NCBI GenBank assembly: GCA_046330395.1
Contig: JAXLSS010000006.1
Span: 1 to 64,000 of the forward strand
From: Ga0077560 sp046330395
Lineage (GTDB): Bacteria > Actinomycetota > Thermoleophilia > Miltoncostaeales > Miltoncostaeaceae
Reading direction: 5' to 3'
DNA length: 64,000 bases
Under the pieces are notes generated by a model. The model made no database searches. It had not been told where the DNA came from and saw nothing but the letters and a program-made list of their open reading frames with translations. The number at the start of each line of letters is the position of its first letter. Positions within the stretch are counted from its first letter, which is position 1. The translations under genes and the position numbers were made by a program. This document shows, piece by piece, positions 56,365 through 64,000 of the stretch.

Positions 56365-56841
56365 TCAGGCCGTCAGCGGCTTCTCCATGAACACGCTCAG
56401 CGGGTCAGCGGCGTACGCGCCGAACGGCCCGCGAGCCGTGTAGCCCAGGGCGCGGTACAGGCCCAGGGCCTCCGGCTGTGACACACCGGTCTCCAGGCGG
56501 GCCACCACCGCACCGCGCTCCCCGGCGGCCTCCTCCAGCCGGGCCATCAGCGCCTTCGACAGGCCCCGGCCCCGGAACGGCGGGTCGGTGAACACGCGCT
56601 TGATCTCCCCGTAGCGCACGTCGCCGTCGTGCAGCACCATGGCCCCGATGGCCGCCAGGTGGTCGCCCACCAGGGCGCCCAGCAGCACGGTGTCCGCGTG
56701 GTCCAGCCGCTCGGCGGCCACGAGGTGGTTGCTCTCGTCCGGGTACAGCGACCGCATGAGCTCGTCGGAAGCCTCCACCAGCGCGCACACGCGCGGGTCG
56801 CGGGGGTCCACGGGCTGGATCACGGGAGGGGGTTCCGGCAC
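56365..56841 (-). CDS. GNAT family N-acetyltransferase
   Basis: About 158 residues. IKRVFTDPPFRGRGLSKALMARLEEAAGERGAVVARLETG gives the acetyl-CoA loop (R-G-R-G-L), followed by PEALGLYRALGYTARGPFGAY. Substrate unknown. A longer frame starts at the ATG 56853, but TATGAT there reads as a -10 box and places a leaderless GTG start at 56841. Confidence 0.87.
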   Translation of the reverse strand: MPEPPPVIQPVDPRDPRVCALVEASDELMRSLYPDESNHLVAAERLDHADTVLLGALVGDHLAAIGAMVLHDGDVRYGEIKRVFTDPPFRGRGLSKALMARLEEAAGERGAVVARLETGVSQPEALGLYRALGYTARGPFGAYAADPLSVFMEKPLTA

Positions 56842-56848
56842 GCCGCCG

Positions 56849-56854
56849 ATCATA
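56849..56854 (-). promoter_or_regulatory. -10 box of GNAT gene (leaderless)
   Basis: TATGAT on the minus strand, 7 nt before the GTG at 56841. Confidence 0.4.
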
Positions 56855-56889
56855 GGGACGGGTCCCGGTCCCGCCGCGGGGGCGGTGCG

Positions 56890-56895
56890 TACACT
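56890..56895 (+). promoter_or_regulatory. -10 box of ABC transporter gene (leaderless)
   Basis: TACACT ends 6 nt before the ATG at 56902; no Shine-Dalgarno. Confidence 0.45.
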
Positions 56896-56901
56896 CGCCC
56901 G

Positions 56902-58713
56902 ATGCCCACGCCTGCCGACCCCGCCGTGAACCCCCTGCTGCGCCTGTGGCGCATGGCCGCCCACCACCGCCCGCGGGTGGTGTTCGCCATTGTCATGTCG
57001 TCGCTCAACAAGCTGTTCGACGTGGCGCCCGAGATCCTCATCGGCGCCGCCGTGGACGTGGTGGTGAGCAACAACAAGAGCTTCGTGGCCGAGCTCACGG
57101 GCATCCACGACCAGTGGAGGCAGCTGCTGCTGCTTGGCGTGGTCAACGCCCTGGCGTGGTTGCTGGAGTCGCTCACCGAGTGGGCGGCCGCCCTGGGGTG
57201 GCGCAACCTGGCGCAGACCGTGGAGCACGAGCTGCGCATGGACGCCTACCGGCACGTGCAGCGGCTGGAGCTGGCCTACTTCGAGGACCGCTCCACCGGC
57301 GGGCTGATGTCCATCATCAACGACGACGTCAACCAGCTGGAGCGGTTCCTGGACGTCGGCGCCAACACCATCATCGTCACCGCCTGGAACGTGGTGCTGG
57401 TGGGTTTGGTGTTCGTGCTGGCCTCGCCGCTTCTGGCGCTGGTGGCGTTCCTGCCCATCCCCATCATCATCTGGGGCTCGTTCCTGTACCAGCGGCGCCT
57501 GGAGCCCCGCTACGCCGAGGTGCGCGAGCAGGTGGGGCTGCTCAACAGCACGCTCTCCAACAACCTGGGCGGCATCGCCACCATCAAGGCGTTCACCGCC
57601 GAGGACCGCGAGGCCGAGCGCCTGGCCGCCCAGTCGGACGCCTACCGCCTGGCCAACCGCCACGCCATCCGGTTCTCCTCGGCGTTCATCCCGCTCATCC
57701 GCGTGGCCATCCTGGCCGGCTTCACCTGCACCCTGCTCATCGGTGGGTGGGGGGCCCTGCACGGCTCGCTGCGCCTGGGCCTGTTCTCGGTGCTGGTGTT
57801 CATGACCCAGCGCCTGCTGTGGCCGCTCACGCGCCTGGGCGAGACGTTCGACCTCTACCAGCGCGGCATGGCCTCCACCCGCCGCATCCTCGACCTGCTG
57901 GCGGTTGAACCGCAGATCGTGCCGGGTCAGACAGACCTGTCTGTCCCCGTACGCGGCGAGGTTGAGCTGCGGGACGTCACCTTCGCGTACGCCAACGAGG
58001 TCCCGGTGCTGAAAGGCGTCAGCATGCGCATCCCCGCCGGCGAGACTCACGCGGTCGTCGGTCTCACCGGCTCCGGCAAGAGCACCATCGTCAAGCTCCT
58101 GCTGCGCTTCTACGAGCCCACGCGGGGCGAGGTGCTGGTGGACGGGCACAACGTGGACCAGCTCACCTTCACGTCCCTCCGCGGCGCCATGGCGCTGGTG
58201 AGCCAGGACACCTTCCTGTTCGACGGCACGGTGGGCGAGAACATCGCCTACGGCCGCGTGGACGCCACCCAGGAGAGGATCCGCGAGGCCGCCGAGCTGG
58301 CGGAGGCCCATGAGTTCATCATGGCCCTGCCCGAGGGCTATGACACCATCGTGGGCGAGCGCGGCCAGAAGCTGTCCGGCGGCCAGCGCCAGCGCCTCTC
58401 CATTGCCCGGGCCATCCTGCGCGACCCGGCAATCCTCATCCTGGATGAGGCCACCTCATCGGTGGACAACGAGACCGAGGCCGCCATCCAGCGCTCCATG
58501 GAGACGGTGAGCCAGAACCGCACCACCATCGTGATCGCCCACCGCCTGTCCACGGTGCGCAACGCCCACCGCATCCACGTGCTGGAGCACGGCCGCATCG
58601 CGGAGGCGGGCACGCACGACGAGCTCATCGCCGGCGACGGCCTCTACGCCGCGCTGTGGCGGGTGCAGACGGGGGAGCACCTGGATCGGCCCTTGGAGAG
58701 CTACGAGGTGTAG
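56902..58713 (+). CDS. ABC exporter, fused permease and ATPase
   Basis: 603 residues. Type I exporter membrane domain with six helices (to about residue 320), then an ATPase domain: Walker A GLTGSGKST, Q-loop SQDTFLF, signature KLSGGQRQRLSIARA, Walker B ILILDEATSS, H-loop IAHRLSTV. Half-size, so it works as a homo- or heterodimer; substrate unknown (lipid or drug type). No accessory gene adjacent. Confidence 0.93.
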   Translation: MPTPADPAVNPLLRLWRMAAHHRPRVVFAIVMSSLNKLFDVAPEILIGAAVDVVVSNNKSFVAELTGIHDQWRQLLLLGVVNALAWLLESLTEWAAALGWRNLAQTVEHELRMDAYRHVQRLELAYFEDRSTGGLMSIINDDVNQLERFLDVGANTIIVTAWNVVLVGLVFVLASPLLALVAFLPIPIIIWGSFLYQRRLEPRYAEVREQVGLLNSTLSNNLGGIATIKAFTAEDREAERLAAQSDAYRLANRHAIRFSSAFIPLIRVAILAGFTCTLLIGGWGALHGSLRLGLFSVLVFMTQRLLWPLTRLGETFDLYQRGMASTRRILDLLAVEPQIVPGQTDLSVPVRGEVELRDVTFAYANEVPVLKGVSMRIPAGETHAVVGLTGSGKSTIVKLLLRFYEPTRGEVLVDGHNVDQLTFTSLRGAMALVSQDTFLFDGTVGENIAYGRVDATQERIREAAELAEAHEFIMALPEGYDTIVGERGQKLSGGQRQRLSIARAILRDPAILILDEATSSVDNETEAAIQRSMETVSQNRTTIVIAHRLSTVRNAHRIHVLEHGRIAEAGTHDELIAGDGLYAALWRVQTGEHLDRPLESYEV

Positions 58714-58895
58714 GCAGCGCACCACGCGAGCCAGGGCGGCGGACCTCGAGCGCAGCCTTTGCGAGCTTTCAGACCCGAATCTGACGGGTCGGTGGGGCGG
58801 CCGCTCGACCATCGACCAGTGATGGCCGGAGTGGACCGGGTCATGCTCGAGCCGACGGCGGGAATGCCTCCCGCCCTCAGTCTCGGAGCCCCCAG

Positions 58896-59675
58896 ATGAC
58901 CGAGCATTGGCGCAGATTCCAGCGACTCCCACGATGGGTGCGACGGACGACGTGGACCGCCCTCGCCATCGTTGTTCTGGTGGCGGTCGCTGCCGGTGGA
59001 GGGTCGGGAAGCGGTACCGATCAACGCGCCGCGGACGCCTCACCGCTCGACCCGCCCGCACCGGCTCGGACGACCTCGGACACGTCGGCCACCACGTCCG
59101 TAGTGGCGGCTCGCCCGATCGCGATCCGGACCTTCAGAGTGCGCCCGGTTGCGGCCGGCCTGAAGGTGTTACTCGGATGGGCCCGGGCGCAGCACGGCGT
59201 CCGCTGGACGCTCTCGATCAGCGCGACGGGGTCGGGACCCGCGCTGAGCACGCGCGTGACGGGGACCGGCCGGCCGGAGGCGCTGCGTTTCAGCCAGCTG
59301 GTGCCGCTCGGTCCCGCTTGGGCGCGGCGTTCCGTGACCACGCGTCTGACCGTGTCCGACTCTGGCGGCGAGGCGGCTGGGACACGAGTCGTGCAGATGC
59401 CAGGGCGGCCGACGCCAAGGCCGGCGCCCGTGGTGACCCCCGCTCCCGAGCCCTCGCCACAGCCGAAGGCGACGCCACCGAAGAGGACCGCCGCGCCCTC
59501 TCCGCAGTGTGATCCGAACTATCAGGGCGCCTGTCTCGACCCGACCGCGTCGGACTACGACTGTGCTGGAGGGAGCGGCAACGGCCCCATGTACACGGGG
59601 CGGGTCACGGTGGTGGGCGACGATCACTGGGGCCTCGACAGGAACGGGGATGGCATCGGATGCGAGGACTCGTAG
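58896..59675 (+). CDS. Membrane-anchored protein with Excalibur calcium-binding domain
   Basis: 259 residues. N-terminal transmembrane anchor (TTWTALAIVVLVAVAAGGG), a Thr/Ala-rich linker, a beta-rich extracellular domain (FRVRPVAAGLKVLLGWARA to TRLTVSDSGG), a Pro-rich spacer, and a C-terminal Excalibur domain with paired Cys and DRNGDGIGCED. The acidic DxDxDGxxCE motif binds Ca2+. Start ATG preceded by a GC-rich hairpin (GGCGGG/CCCGCC, 58857-58875) that may end upstream transcription. Confidence 0.8.
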   Translation: MTEHWRRFQRLPRWVRRTTWTALAIVVLVAVAAGGGSGSGTDQRAADASPLDPPAPARTTSDTSATTSVVAARPIAIRTFRVRPVAAGLKVLLGWARAQHGVRWTLSISATGSGPALSTRVTGTGRPEALRFSQLVPLGPAWARRSVTTRLTVSDSGGEAAGTRVVQMPGRPTPRPAPVVTPAPEPSPQPKATPPKRTAAPSPQCDPNYQGACLDPTASDYDCAGGSGNGPMYTGRVTVVGDDHWGLDRNGDGIGCEDS

Positions 59676-59766
59676 TCGCCTGACCTGTCCCGATCGTCGA
59701 GCAGGGGTCGGCGAACACCGACGCGGCTCCATGTGCCGAGAGCCCCGCGGGTGACAGGATGGACCC

Positions 59767-60915
59767 ATGGACGACGCCTCCAACCTGGTGGCAACCCTGG
59801 AGAAGTGGTGTGCCATCCCGTCCGGCTCCGGCAACCCCGACGGGCTGGCGGAGATGCGCTCGGCGCTCGCGGCCCGGCTGGCGCCGCTTGAGTGCGAGCT
59901 GCAGGACGTGCCGCTCGCCTCCGGCACCGCGGCCCTTGTGGCTCGCCGACGCCCCGAGGCTGCCCTGCAGGTGCTGCTCAGCGGGCACCTCGACACGGTG
60001 TACGGCCCCGACCACCCGGTGAGGGAGTGCCGCCACGAGGGTGAGCGGCTGGTGGGCCCCGGGGTGGCGGACATGAAGGGCGGCCTGGTGGTGATGTGCG
60101 CCGCGCTGGAGGCGTTCGAGGCGCATCCCGACCGGGACGGCCTGGGCTGGACCGTGGTGGCGGTGCCCGATGAGGAGCTCGGGTCGCCCCACAGCGGGGC
60201 CCTCACGCGGGAGCTGGCGCGGCGGTGCTCGCTGGCGGTGGTGATGGAGCCGGCCAGCGAGGGAAACCCGGTGCGCAGCCGGATGGGCGTCGGGGTGTTC
60301 CGGCTGGTGGTGCAGGGACGCGCGGCGCACGCCGGGCGCAACCCCCAGGAGGGCCGCAACGCGGTGGTGGCGCTGGCCGAGCTGGTCACCGACGTGGCGG
60401 GGCTGCACGACGCCGCGCGCGGGGTGCTGGTGAACGTGGCGCGCCTCGGCGGCGGCGGGGCCACCAACGTGGTGCCGGAGTTCGCGGTGGCCGAGGTGGA
60501 CGTGCGGGTGACCCGCCCCGCGCAGGCCCGCGACATCCCCGAACGGCTCGAGTACCTCGCCGGGGCGGTGAGCCGGCGGCGGGACGTGACCATCCGGGTG
60601 GAGGGGCACTTCCACCGGCCACCGATGATGGCCACGCCGGGGTCGCTGGCGCTGCTGCAGGCCGTGGTGGAGTGCGGTGTGCCGCTGGGGCTGCACCTGG
60701 AGGGGGCCGATGTGGGCGGCGGCAGCGATGCGGCGCTGATCGCCGACGAGGGCGTGCCGGTGGTGGACGGCATGGGCGTGGTGGGCGGCGAGCTGCACAG
60801 CGCGCTGGAGTACTGTGAGACGGCCAGTCTGGGGCAGCGCGCGGCCCTGTTGAGCGGCCTGCTGGTGCGCCTGGCCCGCGCCGAGGTGTGGTTGCCGGAA
60901 TGGGGGCCGCGGTGA
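59767..60915 (+). CDS. M20 family metallopeptidase/deacylase, possible succinylglutamate desuccinylase substitute
   Basis: 382 residues. The two-metal M20 motifs are GHLDTVYG (His/Asp), GPGVADMKGG (bridging Asp), PDEELG (catalytic Glu and metal Glu), and a late GGGSDAALIADEGVPVVDGMG and ELHSALEY (His). The dimerisation domain is present. Family members remove amino or acyl groups. It overlaps astA (GTGA) in an operon that otherwise lacks AstE, so it may perform the last AST step, succinylglutamate to glutamate plus succinate (inference). Confidence 0.85.
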   Translation: MDDASNLVATLEKWCAIPSGSGNPDGLAEMRSALAARLAPLECELQDVPLASGTAALVARRRPEAALQVLLSGHLDTVYGPDHPVRECRHEGERLVGPGVADMKGGLVVMCAALEAFEAHPDRDGLGWTVVAVPDEELGSPHSGALTRELARRCSLAVVMEPASEGNPVRSRMGVGVFRLVVQGRAAHAGRNPQEGRNAVVALAELVTDVAGLHDAARGVLVNVARLGGGGATNVVPEFAVAEVDVRVTRPAQARDIPERLEYLAGAVSRRRDVTIRVEGHFHRPPMMATPGSLALLQAVVECGVPLGLHLEGADVGGGSDAALIADEGVPVVDGMGVVGGELHSALEYCETASLGQRAALLSGLLVRLARAEVWLPEWGPR

Positions 60916-61934
60916 AGGACCTCTACATGGTGCGTCCCGCCCGCCCGGGCGACCTGGACGACCTGCTGCGCCTCGCGGCCGCACTGGGCAGCGGCGTCAC
61001 CACCCTGCCGCCCGACCGCGGGCTGCTGGCCGGGCGCATCGAGGACTCGGTGAGCTCGTTCGGGCGTCACGTGCGGAACGCCGGCGGCGGGTGGTACCTG
61101 CTGGTGCTGGTGCACCCCGACGGCCACGTGTGCGGCACCTCGGCCGTTGTGGCCCGCGTCGGCGGGTTCGACCCGTACTACACCTACGAGGTGCGCCCGG
61201 AGGTGCACCACCACGACCCCTTGGGCGTGCACCGCGAGGTGCGGGTGATGCACCTGGTCAAGGAGCACAAGGGCCCGTCCGAGCTGGCCAGCCTGGCGGT
61301 GGACCCCGGGCTGCGCACGCAGGGCCTGGGGCGCCTCCTGAGCCTGTCGCGGCTGCTGCTGATCTCCGCCCACCGCGAGCGCTTCGACGACCGCATCATC
61401 GTGGAGCTGCGTGGCTACCAGGACGAGGCGGGGCGCTCGCCGTTCTGGGACTCGGTGGGCGCACACTTCTTCAACAGCGAGTTCGCGGAGGCCGACTTCC
61501 TGTCCGGGCTGGGCAACAAGGACTTCATCGAGGACCTGATGCCCCGCCACCCCATCTACCTGGACCTGCTGCCCGAGCGGGTGCGCGCGGCGGTGGGGCG
61601 CCCCCACGAGCACTCCGCCCCGGCCATGCGGATGCTGGAGCGCGAGGGCATGGTGCACCGCGGAGCCGTGGACATCTTCGACGCCGGACCCATCCTGAGT
61701 GCCCGGGTGGACGAGCTGACCACCGTGCGGATGCACCGGCGCATGCGCGTGGCGGCTCTGGGCGAACCGGACCGCAGCGGCCCCCGGGCGCTGGTGGCCA
61801 ACGGGCGCCTCGACTTCCGCGCCACCTTCTGCCACGTGCAGCTGTGGGGCGACGACCAGGTGCGCCTGCCGGTTGACGCCGCCCACCTGCTGGAGGTGGG
61901 GATCGGCGACATGGTGCAGGTGCACGATGTCTGA
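60912..61934 (+). CDS. astA: Arginine N-succinyltransferase
   Basis: 340 residues from the GTG in the M20 stop overlap. First step of the AST pathway: arginine + succinyl-CoA. VRPARPGDLDDLLRLAA, VEHHDP-like PEVHHHDPLGVHREVRVMHLVKEHKGPSELASLAVDP, the CoA loop LRTQGLGRLLSLSRLLLI, and FWDSVGAHFFNSEFAEADFLSG identify AstA, a GNAT-fold enzyme. Complete. ATG of astD lies inside its 3' end. Confidence 0.92.
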   Translation: MKDLYMVRPARPGDLDDLLRLAAALGSGVTTLPPDRGLLAGRIEDSVSSFGRHVRNAGGGWYLLVLVHPDGHVCGTSAVVARVGGFDPYYTYEVRPEVHHHDPLGVHREVRVMHLVKEHKGPSELASLAVDPGLRTQGLGRLLSLSRLLLISAHRERFDDRIIVELRGYQDEAGRSPFWDSVGAHFFNSEFAEADFLSGLGNKDFIEDLMPRHPIYLDLLPERVRAAVGRPHEHSAPAMRMLEREGMVHRGAVDIFDAGPILSARVDELTTVRMHRRMRVAALGEPDRSGPRALVANGRLDFRATFCHVQLWGDDQVRLPVDAAHLLEVGIGDMVQVHDV

Positions 61935-63343
61935 GCGGCCCATGGTGGTCTCACGCGACCCGTGCACGGGTCGCGAGGTGTACCGGGTGCCCGCCGCGGA
62001 CGCCGCCGAGGTGGACCGTGCCATGCGCGCCGCCCGCACCGCCCAGGCCGCGTGGGCGCGGCGGAATCCGGCCGAGCGGGAGGCCGTGGCCCGGGAGTAC
62101 GCCCGCGTGGTCACCGCCCGCCGCGAGGAGCTGGCCGACACCATCAGCGCGGAGGTGGGCAAACCCCACTGGGAGGCCCTGGCCGAGGCCGACCTGGTGG
62201 CCGCCAAGGTGGACATCAGCATCGCGGCCGCCGCCGAGCGCACCGCCGAGGCGGTGCACGGGCCCGCGGTGACCCGCTTCCACCCCCTCGGCGTGATGGT
62301 GGTGCTGGGCCCCTTCAACTACCCGGCGCACCTGGCCAACGGGCACATCGTGCCCGCCTGCTGGCGGGCAACGCGGTGGTGTTCAAGCCCAGCGAACGCG
62401 CCCCCGCGGTGGCGGGGCTGATGGCCGACTGCTGGCGGCGCGCCGGCCTGCCCGACGGCGTGCTCGGCGTCACGCAGGGCGGCCGCAACACCGCCGACGC
62501 CCTGCTGGACCACCCCGAGCTGGACGCCGTGCTGCTCACCGGCAGCGCCGCCACCGGGCGGGCCGTGCACGCCCGCTTCGCCGGTCGCCCCGAGGTGCTG
62601 CTGGCCCTGGAGATGGGCGGCAACAACCCGCTGCTGGTGCACGACGTGGCCGACGTGCCGGCCGCGGCGTACATGGTGGTGCAGAGCGCCTACCTCACCG
62701 CCGGGCAGCGCTGCACGTGCGCGCGGCGGCTGGTGCTGGTGGACGGCGCGCCCGCCCGGGCGTTCCTGGCCGAGCTCACCGCGATGGTGCACCGCGTCAG
62801 CGTGGGCACGCCCAACGCCGACCCGCAGCCGTTCATGGGACCGGTCGTGTCGGCCGAGGCGGCCGAGGGGGTGCTGGCCGCGCAGGCCGCGCTGGTGGCC
62901 GCCGGCGGGGTACCCCTGGTGGAGTGCCGGTCGCTGGCGCCCCGCACCGGGCTGCTCACCCCGGGCCTCATCGACGTCACCGACGTGCCCGACCGGCCCG
63001 ACGAGGAGGTGTTCGGCCCCTGCTGCAGGTGGTGCGGGTGCGCCACCTCGACGCCGCCGTGGCCGAGTGCAACGCCACCGCCTACGGCCTGGCGGCGGGA
63101 CTGATCAGCGACGACGCCGAGCTGTACCGGCGGTTCCGCACCCAGGTGCGCGCCGGCATCATCAACTGGAACCAGCAGCTCACCGGCGCCTCCAGCAGGG
63201 CGCCGTTCGGCGGGATCGGGCTCAGCGGCAACCACCGGCCCAGCGCGTTCTTCGCCGCCGACTACTGCGCGTACCCCACGGCGTCCATCGAGCACCCGCA
63301 CCCCGCGCTGCCCCCCGACCCGTTCCCCGGGCTGCTGGCATGA
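61927..63343 (+). CDS. astD: Succinylglutamate-semialdehyde dehydrogenase, two one-base frameshifts
   Basis: ALDH fold: GVMVVLGPFNYPAHLANGHIVPA, GNAVVFKPSE, LLTGSAATGRAVH, LEMGGNNPLLVHD, the catalytic Cys in TAGQRCTCARR, and FGGIGLSGNHRPSAFFAADYCAYP. The first break is near 62356 (one C added to CCCGCC gives VPALLAGNA), the second near 63018 (one C added to GGCCCC gives EVFGPLLQVVRV). With both repaired it is about 472 residues. Step 4 of the AST pathway. Start ATG overlaps astA; stop overlaps astB (ATGA). Confidence 0.9.
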
Positions 63344-64000
63344 CCGCGGTGGAGGTCAACTTCGACGGCCTCATCGGCCCCACCCACAACTACGCGGGGC
63401 TGGGCCCCGGCAACCTGGCGTCCCAGCGCAACCGCGGCGAGGTGTCCAACCCGCGCGCCGCCGCGCTGCAGGGCATCGCCAAGATGCGCCGCATGGTGGC
63501 ACTGGGCGTGCCGCAGGGGGTGCTGCCCCCGCAGGAACGCCCCGACGTGCAGGCCCTGCGCGCCATGGGCTTCGACGGCGACGACGGACGGGTGCTGGCC
63601 GCCGCGGGCCGGGACGCGCCGCACCTGCTGGCCGCCTGCGCCTCGGCGTCCAGCATGTGGGCCGCCAACGCCGCCACGGTGCGGCCGGGCGCCGACGGCG
63701 CGGACGGCCGCGTGCACATGGTGCCCGCCAACCTGGTGGCCGCGCTGCACCGCAGCCTGGAGGCCGTCACCACCACCCGCGTGCTGCGCCGCGTGTTCCC
63801 AGAGGCCCGCGTGTACGAGCCCCTGCCCGCCAGCGTGGCGATGGGGGACGAGGGGGCCGCCAACCACAGCCGGGTGTGCGCCCACCACGGCGGCCCCGGC
63901 GTGCACGTGTTCGTGCACGGCGCCGACCGGACGGGCCGGTTCCGGGCCCGCCAGTCCGCCGACGCCTCCCGGGCGGTGGCGCGGCTGCTGGGGGTGGCCC
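63340..64000 (+). CDS. astB: N-succinylarginine dihydrolase (5' part, truncated by window end)
   Basis: Open from the ATG at 63340 to the window edge, 220 codons. VNFDGLIGPTHNYAGLGPGNLASQRNRGEVSNPRAAALQGI, then FDGDDGRVLAAAGRDAPHL, VHMVPANLVAALHRSLEAVTT and AMGDEGAANHSRV (with the catalytic-site Glu) are AstB hallmarks. It hydrolyses succinylarginine to succinylornithine, CO2 and NH3. The catalytic Cys lies beyond the window. The order astA-astD-astB with 4-nt overlaps indicates one operon; astC (aminotransferase) is not seen and may follow. Confidence 0.93.
   Translation, partial: MTAVEVNFDGLIGPTHNYAGLGPGNLASQRNRGEVSNPRAAALQGIAKMRRMVALGVPQGVLPPQERPDVQALRAMGFDGDDGRVLAAAGRDAPHLLAACASASSMWAANAATVRPGADGADGRVHMVPANLVAALHRSLEAVTTTRVLRRVFPEARVYEPLPASVAMGDEGAANHSRVCAHHGGPGVHVFVHGADRTGRFRARQSADASRAVARLLGVA

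Noticed and set aside
1..64000. CRISPR arrays, rRNA genes, insertion sequences with transposase, replication origin
   Set aside because: None found; no regularly spaced repeat arrays and no transposase-like protein in any frame.

Overview
The window is a piece of a very GC-rich, flagellated actinobacterial chromosome. The best guess is class Thermoleophilia (Solirubrobacterales or Miltoncostaeales-like). Supporting points are the glmU-prs-pth-mfd block, the eno-ftsB-DUF501 order, a deazaflavin (F420) nitroreductase-type protein, leaderless-looking promoters (a TAnnnT box 6-10 nt before the start codon), many GTG starts and 4-nt ATGA/GTGA overlaps. The class is inferred from gene content only.

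Layout. (1) 1-16.3 kb is housekeeping: mutT, phoU-like, tRNA-Gln(TTG), glmU, prs, pth, mfd, a lipoprotein parvulin, mazG, a kinase-like pseudoenzyme, an RDD membrane protein, eno, ftsB, DUF501 and small genes. (2) 16.3-22.1 kb is accessory: a DUF4062 protein, an unknown protein, a structured-RNA repeat, ogt, then a compact three-gene cassette of visibly lower GC (19755-22077). The cassette encodes a SLATT-like two-TM protein, a TIR-like protein lacking the catalytic Glu, and a TIR protein with a pilin-like C-terminus. It looks like an undescribed NAD-targeting anti-phage operon and is the most novel locus here. (3) 22.1-37.8 kb is flagellar: flhB-like and fliK leftward; flgF, flgG, flgJ, yvyF, flgN, flgK, flgL, flagellin and fliW rightward; then an omega-like RNAP subunit, csrA and three tandem near-identical flagellins. 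Sigma-28-type promoters (8-mer, N11, GCCGATAC-like box) recur, and every flagellin start is preceded by a hairpin with GGA in its loop over the Shine-Dalgarno. This is a self-contained FliW-CsrA-flagellin circuit. (4) 38-55.8 kb has two nitroreductases, three giant multi-module glycosyltransferases, two methyltransferases, an FAD oxidoreductase and a HisH/HisF-WbuX-type set whose glutaminase and PP-loop centres are lost. Its position beside the flagellins suggests flagellin or surface glycan synthesis. (5) 55.9-64 kb has cheW, a GNAT enzyme, an ABC exporter, an Excalibur-domain protein and an arginine succinyltransferase operon (M20 hydrolase, astA, astD, astB) that runs off the end.

A quality caveat matters. 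eno, fliK, the FAD oxidoreductase and astD (twice) each carry a single-base frameshift that is repaired by adding one C to a coding-strand C run, and the 5' part of mfd jumps frame about seven times in 300 bp. Most of these are probably assembly errors rather than real pseudogenes, so proteins translated directly from these loci will be wrong.
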